Shown here: positions 31,985-40,321 of the stretch, piece by piece
Layout: each line of letters opens with the position of its first letter
Position numbering within the stretch: position 1 is the stretch's first letter
Assembly (NCBI GenBank): GCA_016200135.1
Contig: JACQFI010000031.1
Span: 1-62,299, forward strand
Direction of reading: 5' to 3'
DNA: 62,299 nt
Source of the DNA: Planctomycetota bacterium
GTDB lineage: Bacteria; Planctomycetota; SZUA-567; H5-PLA8
Position numbers and translations under genes: made by a program
Notes under the pieces: generated by a model
Told to the model about the DNA's origin: nothing
The model's database searches: none
The model's input: the letters and a program-made list of their open reading frames with translations, nothing else

Positions 31985-33034
31985 TCACGCCGCGTCGTGA
32001 CCGTTCTCGAGGACGTTCCAGTACGTGTCGATCTGGTCGAGGACGATGCCGGTGCCGCGAGCGACGGCGGTGAGCGGGTCGTCGGCGCGGCGGACGGGCA
32101 GGCCGGTCTCGCGCGCGATCAGGCGGTCGACGCCGCGCAACAGCGCGCCGCCGCCGGCCAAGGTGACGCCGGATTCGACGAGGTCCGCCGACAGTTCGGG
32201 CGGCGTGCGCTCCAGCGTGGTGACGATGGCCTTCACGATGCGTTCGAGCGGCAGTTTCAGAGCTTCGCGGATCTCTTCGCTGCGCACGTTCACCGTGCGA
32301 GGCAGGTGCGCGATGGTGTCACTGCCGCGGACTTCCTTCAGCAACTCCTCTTCGAGCGGGTACGCGCTGCCGATCTCGATCTTGATCCGCTCGGCGGTCT
32401 GTTCGCCGATCTGAAGGTTGTAGACTTCCTTTAGGTACTTCACGATCGCTTCGTTCATCTCGTCGCCGGCACAGCGCAGGCTGGTGCTCGAGACGATGCC
32501 GCGCAGCGAGATCACCGCGACCTCGCACGTCCCGCCGCCGATGTCCACGATCATCGAGCCGCGCGGTTCGTTCACCGGCAGCCCGACGCCGATGGCCGCG
32601 GCCATGGGTTCCTTGATCAGCCGGACGTCGCGGGCGCCCGCGCGCTCGGCGGACTCCCGCACCGCGCGCTTTTCCACCACCGTGATGCCGCTGGGCACCG
32701 CCACAATCACGCGCGGGCGGATGAAATGCGTCCGGCCGTGCGCCTTGCGGATGAAGTAACCCAGCATCTGTTCGGTGATCTCGAAGTCGGCGATCACGCC
32801 GTTCTTCATCGGCCGGACGGCCTGGATCGTACCGGGCGTCTTGCCCAGCATCTGCCGGGCGCGCTCGCCGACGGCATTGCCGTCCACCACCCGGTTCGTG
32901 CCCTGGTACACGGCCACGACGGAGGGCTCGGAAAGGATGATGCCTTCGCCGCGCGCGCACACGAGCGTGTTGGCGGTGCCGAGGTCGATGCCGAGGTCTT
33001 TAGAGAGCATGCCTAAGAATGGATCCAGGATCAT
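31985..33034 (-). CDS. mreB: Rod-shape-determining actin homologue MreB
   Basis: The 349-residue actin-fold protein has the phosphate-1 motif LGIDLGTANTLV, the phosphate-2 motif MIVDIGGGTCEVAVISL and the adenosine-binding VTLAGGGALLRGVD. FIRPRVIVAVPSGIT and GDEMNEAI are MreB-specific blocks. MreB forms membrane filaments that organise cell-wall elongation. The start is ATG at 33034. No mreC, mreD, rodA or pbp2 gene adjoins it. Upstream on the same strand lie two membrane-anchored proteins, one with an MreC-like terminal domain, but separated by a strong terminator. Its own promoter should lie at 33035-33300. Confidence 0.97.
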   Translation of the reverse strand: MILDPFLGMLSKDLGIDLGTANTLVCARGEGIILSEPSVVAVYQGTNRVVDGNAVGERARQMLGKTPGTIQAVRPMKNGVIADFEITEQMLGYFIRKAHGRTHFIRPRVIVAVPSGITVVEKRAVRESAERAGARDVRLIKEPMAAAIGVGLPVNEPRGSMIVDIGGGTCEVAVISLRGIVSSTSLRCAGDEMNEAIVKYLKEVYNLQIGEQTAERIKIEIGSAYPLEEELLKEVRGSDTIAHLPRTVNVRSEEIREALKLPLERIVKAIVTTLERTPPELSADLVESGVTLAGGGALLRGVDRLIARETGLPVRRADDPLTAVARGTGIVLDQIDTYWNVLENGHDAA

Positions 33035-33304
33035 GAGGCCCCCGAGTGAGAGGCCCAGGAGTATCCTCCCTCAGGAGGCACTCTCCTTTTGTATCGGCCA
33101 GGTCCTGGCGCAACCCCTGTGAAATCGCGCAATGACACTCGCATTTGCGGCGCGCCCCGGTCCTGGATTTCGATTGAGTCGTTCCTTGTTCGCCGCAGGG
33201 CCCTGGCAGGCCCCCCCTACCGCTGGGCGAACACGGAACTTGGCACTTCGTAGCGGTGCTATCTTACACGGATTTCAGGATTTGCGAGACATAGAGCAAT
33301 AAAA
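33035..33304. other. Promoter region of mreB
   Basis: About 270 bp lie between the mreB start and the terminator of the upstream gene. The stretch must carry the mreB promoter, but I cannot pick convincing -35/-10 boxes. It contains CCTCCCTCAGGAGG (33065-33078), a short interrupted palindrome. No gene is visible. Confidence 0.45.
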
Positions 33305-33326
33305 AACGGCGCCCGAAGGCGCCGTT
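33305..33326 (-). terminator. Rho-independent terminator
   Basis: On the minus strand a 9-bp stem AACGGCGCC / GGCGCCGTT with a TTCG tetraloop is followed by TTTTTTATTG. It lies 25 bp after the stop of the small membrane-protein gene and insulates mreB from the upstream envelope genes. Confidence 0.92.
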
Positions 33327-33350
33327 GGCAATGCGTTTATCCCGGTTCGG

Positions 33351-33839
33351 TTACTGAGTCGGCGCGGGTGCGGGAGCAGGCGCCGGAGCGGGAGCAGGCG
33401 CGGCTTCCGCCTTCTTGTCCGAATCGTCCGGCGTCGCCAGCGGGTCTTCGTAGGACTTCTTGAGCGTCTCGAGTTCGGCTTCAGGCACGCCCGCAGTGTT
33501 GTCGAAGCCGGGGGTCGTGTCGATGCGGCGATTCTGCATCCAGGGCGTATACTCCAGGTAGCGCGGAGGCTTGTCTTCCGTGCCGGTAATCGCACTGTAA
33601 TCCTTGAAGTCCTGGTCTATGTCGACGTGGATGTCGTCCTTGTAGATGTCGGCCTTCTCGTTGTTCTTGGTGATGTACACGGCGCACTTGCGGCCTTCCT
33701 GCGCCGAGAACCAGTTGGTCGCGAGTTCGTCGTGGAGCAGCCAGATGGCGACGCCCAGGACCACGAAGCTCAGGATGAGCATCATGGCGTAGACGTCGAA
33801 CGGCAGCTTCTCGTTGAGATTCTCGTCGGCGACAGGCAT
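33351..33839 (-). CDS. Small membrane protein with Pro-Ala tail
   Basis: The 162-residue product has a short cytoplasmic start (MPVADENLNEKLPFDVY) and one membrane helix at about residues 18-36 (AMMLILSFVVLGVAIWLL). A periplasmic region of about 100 charged residues includes YLEYTPWMQNRRIDTTPGF, and an (Ala-Pro) repeat tail ends it. It follows the coiled-coil envelope gene by about 40 bp and is terminated before mreB. Similar proteins occur as short hypothetical proteins beside a coiled-coil partner in planctomycetes, which suggests a joint envelope function. The repeat tail is typical of a cell-wall-spanning linker. Confidence 0.75.
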   Translation of the reverse strand: MPVADENLNEKLPFDVYAMMLILSFVVLGVAIWLLHDELATNWFSAQEGRKCAVYITKNNEKADIYKDDIHVDIDQDFKDYSAITGTEDKPPRYLEYTPWMQNRRIDTTPGFDNTAGVPEAELETLKKSYEDPLATPDDSDKKAEAAPAPAPAPAPAPAPTQ

Positions 33840-33880
33840 GGCTTCGATCCTCGCTTAAAAATCCAAAACGCCCGTCCAGC

Positions 33881-34759
33881 TTACTGCTTGCCGCTCGATA
33901 CGCGGGACTTGACCTCGTCGTGCACCTGCACTTCGCCCTTCTTAAGGAGCAGGCGCGCGGAACTCATGTCGGGATAGACGCGCTCGATCTGCGCCTTGGC
34001 GATGTACTGGTCGCCGCGGCTGATCGTGAAGCGGTAACCGGGCTTCACGCCCTGGGCCGAGCCGACCGAGATCATGACGAGATTCAGCTCCGGCTTGACG
34101 CCAAGCACCAGCGCGTCGGGAATGTAGGGCTGGGTTGCTTCCGGATCTTCCTGGAGGTATTCCCAGATCGGCACGCCCTTGGCGAGCAGCGTCTCGATGC
34201 GGCGGGTCTGGATCGCGAGGTCGTCTTCGATCGCGCGCTTGTCGCGGGCGAGGGCGGCCAGGGTCTGTTTGGTGGCGTTGAGGTCGTTCTCCATCTCGGC
34301 CTTCTCGTTGCGGGCCTTAACCTCGTTGTCGCGGGCGACCTGGACCATCTGCTGTTGCTTGAGGAGCACGCCCTTGACCTTGGCGAGTTCGTCGGCGCGG
34401 CGGGAGTTCTCGCGGACCAGCTCTTCGTTCAGCGCCTGCCACATGCTGACCTTGGCTTCGGATTCGCCGACGCGGCTCTGCAGGGCCAGGATCTGGTCGT
34501 TCGCTTCCTGGACCTTGCCGTAGAGTTCGCGGATGCGCTGCTTGTGCTGCTTGATCCACTCTTCCTTGCGGACCGTATCCTTCGAGAGCTCGATCAGGCG
34601 GGCCTGGACCTCGGACTTCTTCTCGATGTTGGCCTTACGCTCCTCCTCGTACATCTTCTGCCACTTGGTTTTTGCCGTCCAAATCTGGAGGGCAAAGATC
34701 AAGAAGGCCACCGAGAGGATCAAGTTGAGGACCACGAAAACGCGCGCGACGATGCTCAC
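33881..34759 (-). CDS. Envelope coiled-coil protein with MreC-like C-terminal domain
   Basis: The 292-residue product has one N-terminal membrane helix (about residues 6-26: VFVVLNLILSVAFLIFALQI) and a coiled coil from about 30 to 200. A C-terminal beta domain follows (about 215-285: LVMISVGSAQGVKPGYRFTI, then AKAQIERVYPDMSSARLLL). This layout of anchor, coiled coil and a beta domain with a GxxxGVKxG turn is that of MreC, although sequence similarity is limited. In planctomycetes, proteins of this type are common and uncharacterised. Its closeness to mreB makes a scaffold role in wall elongation plausible but unproven. ATG at 34759. Confidence 0.75.
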   Translation of the reverse strand: MSIVARVFVVLNLILSVAFLIFALQIWTAKTKWQKMYEEERKANIEKKSEVQARLIELSKDTVRKEEWIKQHKQRIRELYGKVQEANDQILALQSRVGESEAKVSMWQALNEELVRENSRRADELAKVKGVLLKQQQMVQVARDNEVKARNEKAEMENDLNATKQTLAALARDKRAIEDDLAIQTRRIETLLAKGVPIWEYLQEDPEATQPYIPDALVLGVKPELNLVMISVGSAQGVKPGYRFTISRGDQYIAKAQIERVYPDMSSARLLLKKGEVQVHDEVKSRVSSGKQ

Positions 34760-35160
34760 GGGTTCCTTCCTCCCCTATTACAGGCGTTCGCCTGCAGAAA
34801 CCATGTCCGGATGAAGCGCCGCTTTCCGGTGAACACATTCGGCGAGAACACCTTATCCGCCGAGCGCGCTCGGGCCTTCACCACAGATTACATTCGACTT
34901 GTTGAGCAGTTCAAGATTATGGCGCACGGGAAGTGGTGTCAAGGAATTTTCCAGCTACAAGTATATGATTCGCGTTAAGTAGCCACTTGTAGACTGTCCG
35001 TCTGTAAACACACGGTAAGCGTTCGGTTCACGCTTATCGGACCTCTCCTTGGGCCTGCTTTAACACCCTCCTCACGGCTCCTATTCCGGACCCTTCAGGT
35101 CTTGTAACCTTTTGAGGCCCTTTGAGTTGACCATCGTCACTGCGGCGATAACGTAGCGTC
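34760..35160. other. Divergent promoter region
   Basis: About 400 bp lie between the divergently transcribed envelope coiled-coil gene and the metal ATPase gene. Two small hairpins are visible. CAGGCG/CGCCTG with a 2-nt loop lies at 34781-34794. An approximately 7-bp stem (GTAAGCG/CGCTTAT) lies near 35015-35036, about 125 bp before the ATPase start. Either could be a metal-responsive operator or a leader structure. No gene is supported. Confidence 0.45.
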
Positions 35161-37161
35161 ATGGGCTCCTGCGTTGGCTGCTGTTCCGCACATCAAGGCT
35201 CCACGCCGCTCTTCCTGGCGGTCCTGACGGCTGCTTGCGCCGTCTGCGGCTTGGGCGGATATTTTGCCGCCACGCATGCTCAATCCGCGCTAGCGCTCGC
35301 GCTCTATGCCGTGGCCTACCTGGCAGGCGGATGGGGCCCGTTGCGGGAGGTCGCGCGCGCGGTGGCCCAGCGGCAGATCGACGTAAATTTTCTGATGGTT
35401 CTGGCCGCGCTGGGCGCGGCGAGCATCGGGCAGATGGGCGAAGGCGTCGCTCTGCTTTTCCTCTTTTCGCTCTCCGGCACGCTGGAAAAGTACACGCTCG
35501 AACGCACGGCGCGCTCGATCGAGTCCCTCGTCAAGCTCCGCCCAGACCAGGCGACCGTGGTGCGCGGCGGGGTTGAGGTCCGCGTACCGCTCGAACAGGT
35601 CCTGCCGGGCGAACTCGTCCGCATCGTGCCTTCCGAACGCCTGGGCGTCGACGGCGTCATCGCCGAAGGCAGCAGCGCGCTCGACGAATCCACGCTCACC
35701 GGCGAGTCCATCCCCGTCGAGAAGGGCGCGGGAGAAGAGGTCTTCGCGGGCACGCTCAACCACCGCGGCACGCTGCTGGTCAAAGTCACCCGCACCTCCA
35801 GCGAGACGATGCTGGCGAAGATCGTCCGCATGGTCGCCGAGGCGCGCGACGAGAAGACGGGCGCCGAACGCCACGTCGAACGCTGGCAGAAGCCGTACGT
35901 CATCGGCGTGCTGCTCGGCGCGGCCCTGTGCACGGCCTTGCCCTACTTCTTCATGGCCCACGCGTTTCGCGACGCCTTTTATCACGGCATGACCTTCCTG
36001 GTGGCGGCCTCGCCCTGCGCGGTGGTGATCAGCGCACCCGCCGCCGTGCTGGCCGCGCTCACCCGCGCGGCGCTCAACGGCGTGCTCTTTAAAGGAGGCG
36101 CGTACCTGGAGCGCTTCTCCACCATCCGCGCCTTGGCGCTCGACAAGACGGGCACGCTGACGCGCGGGGAACCGGAGGTCGTCGCGCTGTACGAGACGAG
36201 CGGCTCGTCCGAGGGCCTGAACCGCCTGCTGGCGTTCGCGGCTTCCGTGGAGAAGCACAGCGAGCACGCGCTCGGGCAGGCCGTGCTGGCGGAGGCCGCC
36301 AGGCGCAAGATCCCGCTCGATGGCATCGTCCAATTCGAAAGCCATGTCGGGCTGGGCGTGCATGCACTGGTAAACGGTACCTGGGTCGGGGTCGGCCGCG
36401 AACAACTCTTCGAGAGCCACCACTTGCCGCTGCCGGAATCCGTGGCGGCCAAGGCGCGCGAGCTGCGCGCGCAAGGCATGACCGCGCTCATGGTCGTCTG
36501 TTCCGACGGCTGTGCGGGCGTGTTGGGCATCGCCGACCGCACCCGGGAAGAAGCGGCGGGCGCCCTCGCGCGCCTCCGCGGCTTAGGGATCCGCTTCGTC
36601 TCCGTCCTTACCGGAGACCACGCCGTAGTCGGCGAGGCCCTCGCCGCGCAGGCCGGCGCCGATGAGAGCCGCTGCGGCTTGCGCCCCGGCGAGAAAGTGG
36701 CCGAACTCAAGCGCATCAAGGACGCCCACGGCGCCGTGGCGTTCGTGGGCGACGGCGTGAACGACGCCCCGGCGCTGGCCGCGGCCGATATCGGCATCGC
36801 CATGGGCGGCGCGGGCACCGACGCGGCGCTGGAGACCGCCGACGTGGTGCTCATGCGCGACGACCTGCGCGGCCTGGTCTTCGCCTACTGGCTGAGCCGC
36901 CGCACGCGCGCGGCCATCCGGCGCGGGCTCACCATTGCTTTCGGCGTGATCGCCTTCCTGGTGGCCAGCACGATCTTGAACATCCTGGGCCTCACGGACT
37001 CTTTTCCGCCGCTCTGGGTCGCGGTGCTCTGCCATGAAGGCAGCACGGTCCTGACGATCTTCAGCGGGCTGTATCTGCTGATCGAACCCGAACCACCCGC
37101 GCCCGCGGCGGCGGCGCTCGTTCCCGGCGCGCTGGCGCGCCCGGCCGCGGCGGCGGGCTAA
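35161..37161 (+). CDS. P1B-4-type heavy-metal transporting ATPase
   Basis: The 666-residue P-type ATPase has DKTGTLTRGEP (phosphorylated D328), a phosphatase TGES (STLTGESIPVEK), GDGVNDAPALAAADIGIAMG and membrane motif SPC at 284-286. In the last membrane region it carries HEGST from H625. SPC together with HEG(S/G)T defines the P1B-4 group (CoaT/CtpD/PfeT), which exports Co2+, Fe2+ or related divalent ions. It differs from the CPC motif of Cu/Zn/Cd pumps. The N-terminus has no full metal-binding domain but a short Cys/His cluster (GSCVGCCSAH: C4, C7, C8, H11). Several helices precede the actuator domain, and a Pro/Ala tail ends it. It is monocistronic. Confidence 0.93.
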   Translation: MGSCVGCCSAHQGSTPLFLAVLTAACAVCGLGGYFAATHAQSALALALYAVAYLAGGWGPLREVARAVAQRQIDVNFLMVLAALGAASIGQMGEGVALLFLFSLSGTLEKYTLERTARSIESLVKLRPDQATVVRGGVEVRVPLEQVLPGELVRIVPSERLGVDGVIAEGSSALDESTLTGESIPVEKGAGEEVFAGTLNHRGTLLVKVTRTSSETMLAKIVRMVAEARDEKTGAERHVERWQKPYVIGVLLGAALCTALPYFFMAHAFRDAFYHGMTFLVAASPCAVVISAPAAVLAALTRAALNGVLFKGGAYLERFSTIRALALDKTGTLTRGEPEVVALYETSGSSEGLNRLLAFAASVEKHSEHALGQAVLAEAARRKIPLDGIVQFESHVGLGVHALVNGTWVGVGREQLFESHHLPLPESVAAKARELRAQGMTALMVVCSDGCAGVLGIADRTREEAAGALARLRGLGIRFVSVLTGDHAVVGEALAAQAGADESRCGLRPGEKVAELKRIKDAHGAVAFVGDGVNDAPALAAADIGIAMGGAGTDAALETADVVLMRDDLRGLVFAYWLSRRTRAAIRRGLTIAFGVIAFLVASTILNILGLTDSFPPLWVAVLCHEGSTVLTIFSGLYLLIEPEPPAPAAAALVPGALARPAAAAG

Positions 37162-37173
37162 GACCCGTTCAGG

Positions 37174-40100
37174 TTAGGGTTCCACGGCGAGCTTTTTGTA
37201 ACAGAATCTGCGGAAGACCGTGGAGCCGCTCTTGGAAACGTAGAGGGTTAGGTTCACCGAAGCCGGCTCGGACGCAGATACGTTATTCAGTTCGATCCCC
37301 GCGCGGCCATCCAGGCTGACCTGAACCTTCTTTCCCAGGCAGAGCACCCGGAATTCCTGCGCCGCGGTACCGGCCTTGCCGGCGATCCGGCCAAGGCTCT
37401 TCTTCGACGTTCCATCACCGCCTTGGATGCCGTAAAACTGCACGGCGCCGTCGGGGTCCCGTTGAACCATCAATTGCAAGTCGTGAAGATCCAGTACGAA
37501 ATGAAAGCGCACTTCGCATTCGGCGGTAAACCGCAGGTCGAACGCGGGCGGCAGGCGGTTGGCAATCCTCATCACCGCGTTGCCCACCTTCTCGGTTCCC
37601 CGGCCCGTCAGCACCCCATCCTTCGCGGACCAACTCGGGTCCAGAACGGTCCATTTGGTGAGTTCGTTGTCAATGAGTGACGTATACCCCTCCAGATTCG
37701 CCGGACCGGCGTCCTCCAACTGGCTCGCCGCCGAGTGGTCGTTCAGCGATTGCAGGGAACCCAAGGTCTTGAGCACGGGGGCATACTCTTTCCTCAGCTC
37801 GAGCCGCAGTTCCTTAAGCGGCATGCCTTGCAGCGGAGTAATATCGGTGACCGCCGTGCCGCCAATCATCAGGGAGATCAACGGCATGCTCTGCAGCGGC
37901 GCAAGGTCGGAGACCGGGCAGCCATCCAGCCGCAGGCGGCTCAGGCGCATGCCTTTCAACGGCGCTAGGTCCCGCACTTTTGACCAACTGACCTGGAGCA
38001 CGGTCAGCGGCAGCCCCTTGATCGGGCAGAGGTCCGCGATCGGATTGCAGTCCATGATCAGGGCGGCCAGCTTCATGCCTTGCAGCGGCGTGAGGTCCGT
38101 CACGTTTGCGAAGTCGCACTGCAGATAGCTGATGGGCAGCCCGCGGAGCGACGAGAGGTCGGCGAGCGGGCTGCGCTTCGGGGGCTCCGTCGCCATCTGC
38201 AGCTTGGTGAGGCCCCGGAAGGCGCGCAGCGGCGAGATGTCGCGGACCTGCGCGATATCGAACTTGAGCTCGGTCACTTTGCCGGCGAAAGCCTGGTTCT
38301 CGCACTTGCCGTCGAAGCCCGGATTGAGCGCCTTCAGCTTGTCCATCACCCGCACGATCTGCTCGTCGGGGCTTAGGGCCGAGATCTCCTTGGTAAAGTC
38401 GTCCATGGGCGCTTCGACCGGCGGCGGGGCCTTGGCTACGGAGGTGGTCGTCAGGTCGCGAATGCGGATATCTTTAAAGGCCGCCGTCTGCCCGGCGTGG
38501 ACGAAGAAGTTCAGGACGCGCGGCTTTCCCGGAATGAACTGGCCCGCGCCGTACGAGATCTTCGAGACGCCGTCGAGATACACCTCGATCGCGGCGCCTC
38601 GGACGACCACCCGCACGTCCTCGGGCTTTCCGGCGGGCTTGCAGGCGCACGTGGCGAGATCGCGGTTGGGGATATTCTCGCCGAAGTAACGCGCGAGCGC
38701 GTACGAACCGTCCGGCTGCCGCGCCAACAGATCGATCGGGATCTGGTTGTAGGCCCAATCGACGTGAAAGGACCCGGGACGGGTGACCACGAAGCGCAGT
38801 TCGAAATCGGCCGGGATGATCTGGTTGTAGCCCAGGACGGCGTTGTCCTTGTTCTTCGACTCGCCCACCAGCTCGCCGTTTTCTACCCGCCACTCGGGCG
38901 ACTCATTCTTCCACCCCGTCAGGTCCGTGCCGTTGAAGATGGTCTCCCAAGCCGCGGTGGAACCGGTGGGATCCGCTTCGGCCGACGCCGCGCCCGAGCG
39001 ATGCTTGGCCGGATCGAGGCTCGCGCCGGCGTCCGAGGACTTGGCGTTCTCCGCTTTCGCCGCGGGCCGGAGTTCGGGCGTGGTGTTCTTGGCGCCCAGC
39101 AGCAGCCAGCCCAAGCCGGCAATCGTGAGGAGCGCGAAAGCGCCCGCGGCCACAAACGCCGCGCCGGGCGCATCCGCTGGCTTGCGCGGACCCTGCGCGC
39201 GGCGTTCGCCGTGCCGGGTCACCACCGGCAGCGTGCGGCTGGAGTGCCCGCGTTCGGGGATGACCAGCTTCTTCGAGGTCGCCAGCTTGGGCACGCGGCT
39301 GACGCCGATGAAATTCGAGCGCGAGACCGGCAGCGTTCCTTGCCGGGGCATATCGCCTCGCGACAGCGCGGCCAGATCGTCCGCGGCCTCGCGCATGTCC
39401 GCGTAACGGTCCTCGCGCTGCCGCGCGACCATGTGGCCGATCACGGAACAGAACGCCTCGGTCAGTTCGGGCCGGTGCGCCTGCGGATGCGGCATCTTCT
39501 CGTTGATGTGCTTGACCATCAGCATGGCGGCGTTGGCGGCGTCGAAGGGCGTGTGCCCCGTGGCCGCGTGGTAGAGCGTACAGCCCAGCGAGTACATGTC
39601 CGCGCGGCCGTCGATGTCCTTCTCGCCGCAAGCCTGCTCGGGCGAGATGTAGTGCGGCGTGCCCACCGTCGAGCCGCTCTTGGTGAGCGACCCGTCTTCC
39701 TTCTCTTGAAGCTTGGCCAGACCGAGGTCGGTGAGCTTGGGCGTCCCGAGCCGGTCGATGAGGATGTTGTCCGGCTTCACATCGCGATGGATGATCCCTT
39801 CCGCGTGGGCATGGGCGAGCGCGTCCGCCACCGCCGCGCCGATGCGCACGGTCTCGGCTTCGGAGAGCGCGCCCTGCCGCACGAGCTTCGCCTTCAGGCT
39901 CTCGCCTTCGATGTACTCCATGGCGAAGTAGTAGTAGCCGTCGGCGTAGCCGACCGCGGTGGCCGCAACGATGTGGGGATGGTTGAGCTTGCCGGTCGCG
40001 CGCGCTTCAAGCTGAAAGCGCTGGACGTACTCCTGGTCGCGGGCGTATTTCGGCGCGAGAATCTTCAACGCGACGATGCGCTGGAGCGAGAGCTGGCGCG

Positions 40101-40188
40101 CCTGATAGACCGCGCCCATCCCGCCCTCGCCCAGCTTCGCGAGGAGTTCAAAATCGCCGACTTTAGGAAACGTAACAGGTCCTGACAT
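37174..40188 (-). CDS. Receptor Ser/Thr kinase with DUF1080-like and repeat domains
   Basis: The 1004-residue protein has a cytoplasmic Hanks kinase (about 1-280: loop GEGGMGAVYQA, K42, HRDVKPDN with D136, DLG at 154-156, GTPHYISPEQ) and one membrane helix at 343-365. A first laminin-G/DUF1080-like domain lies at about 421-580 (IFNGTDLTGWKN). The next region at about 600-820 has leucine-type repeats with a repeated DLxPLxGMxLxxL unit, and a second LamG-like domain lies at about 850-1000. This is a typical planctomycete receptor kinase with an extracellular carbohydrate- or protein-binding half. It starts at ATG 40188 with GGGGGGA 3-9 bp upstream. It ends 12 bp from the convergent metal ATPase gene and lies upstream of the two glycan genes, suggesting it may sense their substrates. 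Confidence 0.9.
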   Translation of the reverse strand: MSGPVTFPKVGDFELLAKLGEGGMGAVYQARQLSLQRIVALKILAPKYARDQEYVQRFQLEARATGKLNHPHIVAATAVGYADGYYYFAMEYIEGESLKAKLVRQGALSEAETVRIGAAVADALAHAHAEGIIHRDVKPDNILIDRLGTPKLTDLGLAKLQEKEDGSLTKSGSTVGTPHYISPEQACGEKDIDGRADMYSLGCTLYHAATGHTPFDAANAAMLMVKHINEKMPHPQAHRPELTEAFCSVIGHMVARQREDRYADMREAADDLAALSRGDMPRQGTLPVSRSNFIGVSRVPKLATSKKLVIPERGHSSRTLPVVTRHGERRAQGPRKPADAPGAAFVAAGAFALLTIAGLGWLLLGAKNTTPELRPAAKAENAKSSDAGASLDPAKHRSGAASAEADPTGSTAAWETIFNGTDLTGWKNESPEWRVENGELVGESKNKDNAVLGYNQIIPADFELRFVVTRPGSFHVDWAYNQIPIDLLARQPDGSYALARYFGENIPNRDLATCACKPAGKPEDVRVVVRGAAIEVYLDGVSKISYGAGQFIPGKPRVLNFFVHAGQTAAFKDIRIRDLTTTSVAKAPPPVEAPMDDFTKEISALSPDEQIVRVMDKLKALNPGFDGKCENQAFAGKVTELKFDIAQVRDISPLRAFRGLTKLQMATEPPKRSPLADLSSLRGLPISYLQCDFANVTDLTPLQGMKLAALIMDCNPIADLCPIKGLPLTVLQVSWSKVRDLAPLKGMRLSRLRLDGCPVSDLAPLQSMPLISLMIGGTAVTDITPLQGMPLKELRLELRKEYAPVLKTLGSLQSLNDHSAASQLEDAGPANLEGYTSLIDNELTKWTVLDPSWSAKDGVLTGRGTEKVGNAVMRIANRLPPAFDLRFTAECEVRFHFVLDLHDLQLMVQRDPDGAVQFYGIQGGDGTSKKSLGRIAGKAGTAAQEFRVLCLGKKVQVSLDGRAGIELNNVSASEPASVNLTLYVSKSGSTVFRRFCYKKLAVEP

Positions 40189-40321
40189 CGTCCCCCCAAG
40201 GCGCATGCTTCAAGCTGTCGTACACCTGACGATGTGCCTCGGTTCTAACGTGCACTTGGTGCAAGTCAAAGCAATACCTATGTTGAAGGGATTGAATCTT
40301 GCGCCAAGTGTTCATATCCGG

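Noticed and set aside
33351..33430. Ala-Pro coding repeat as a DNA repeat or CRISPR
   Set aside because: It is a short in-frame codon repeat encoding a protein tail, with no spacers.
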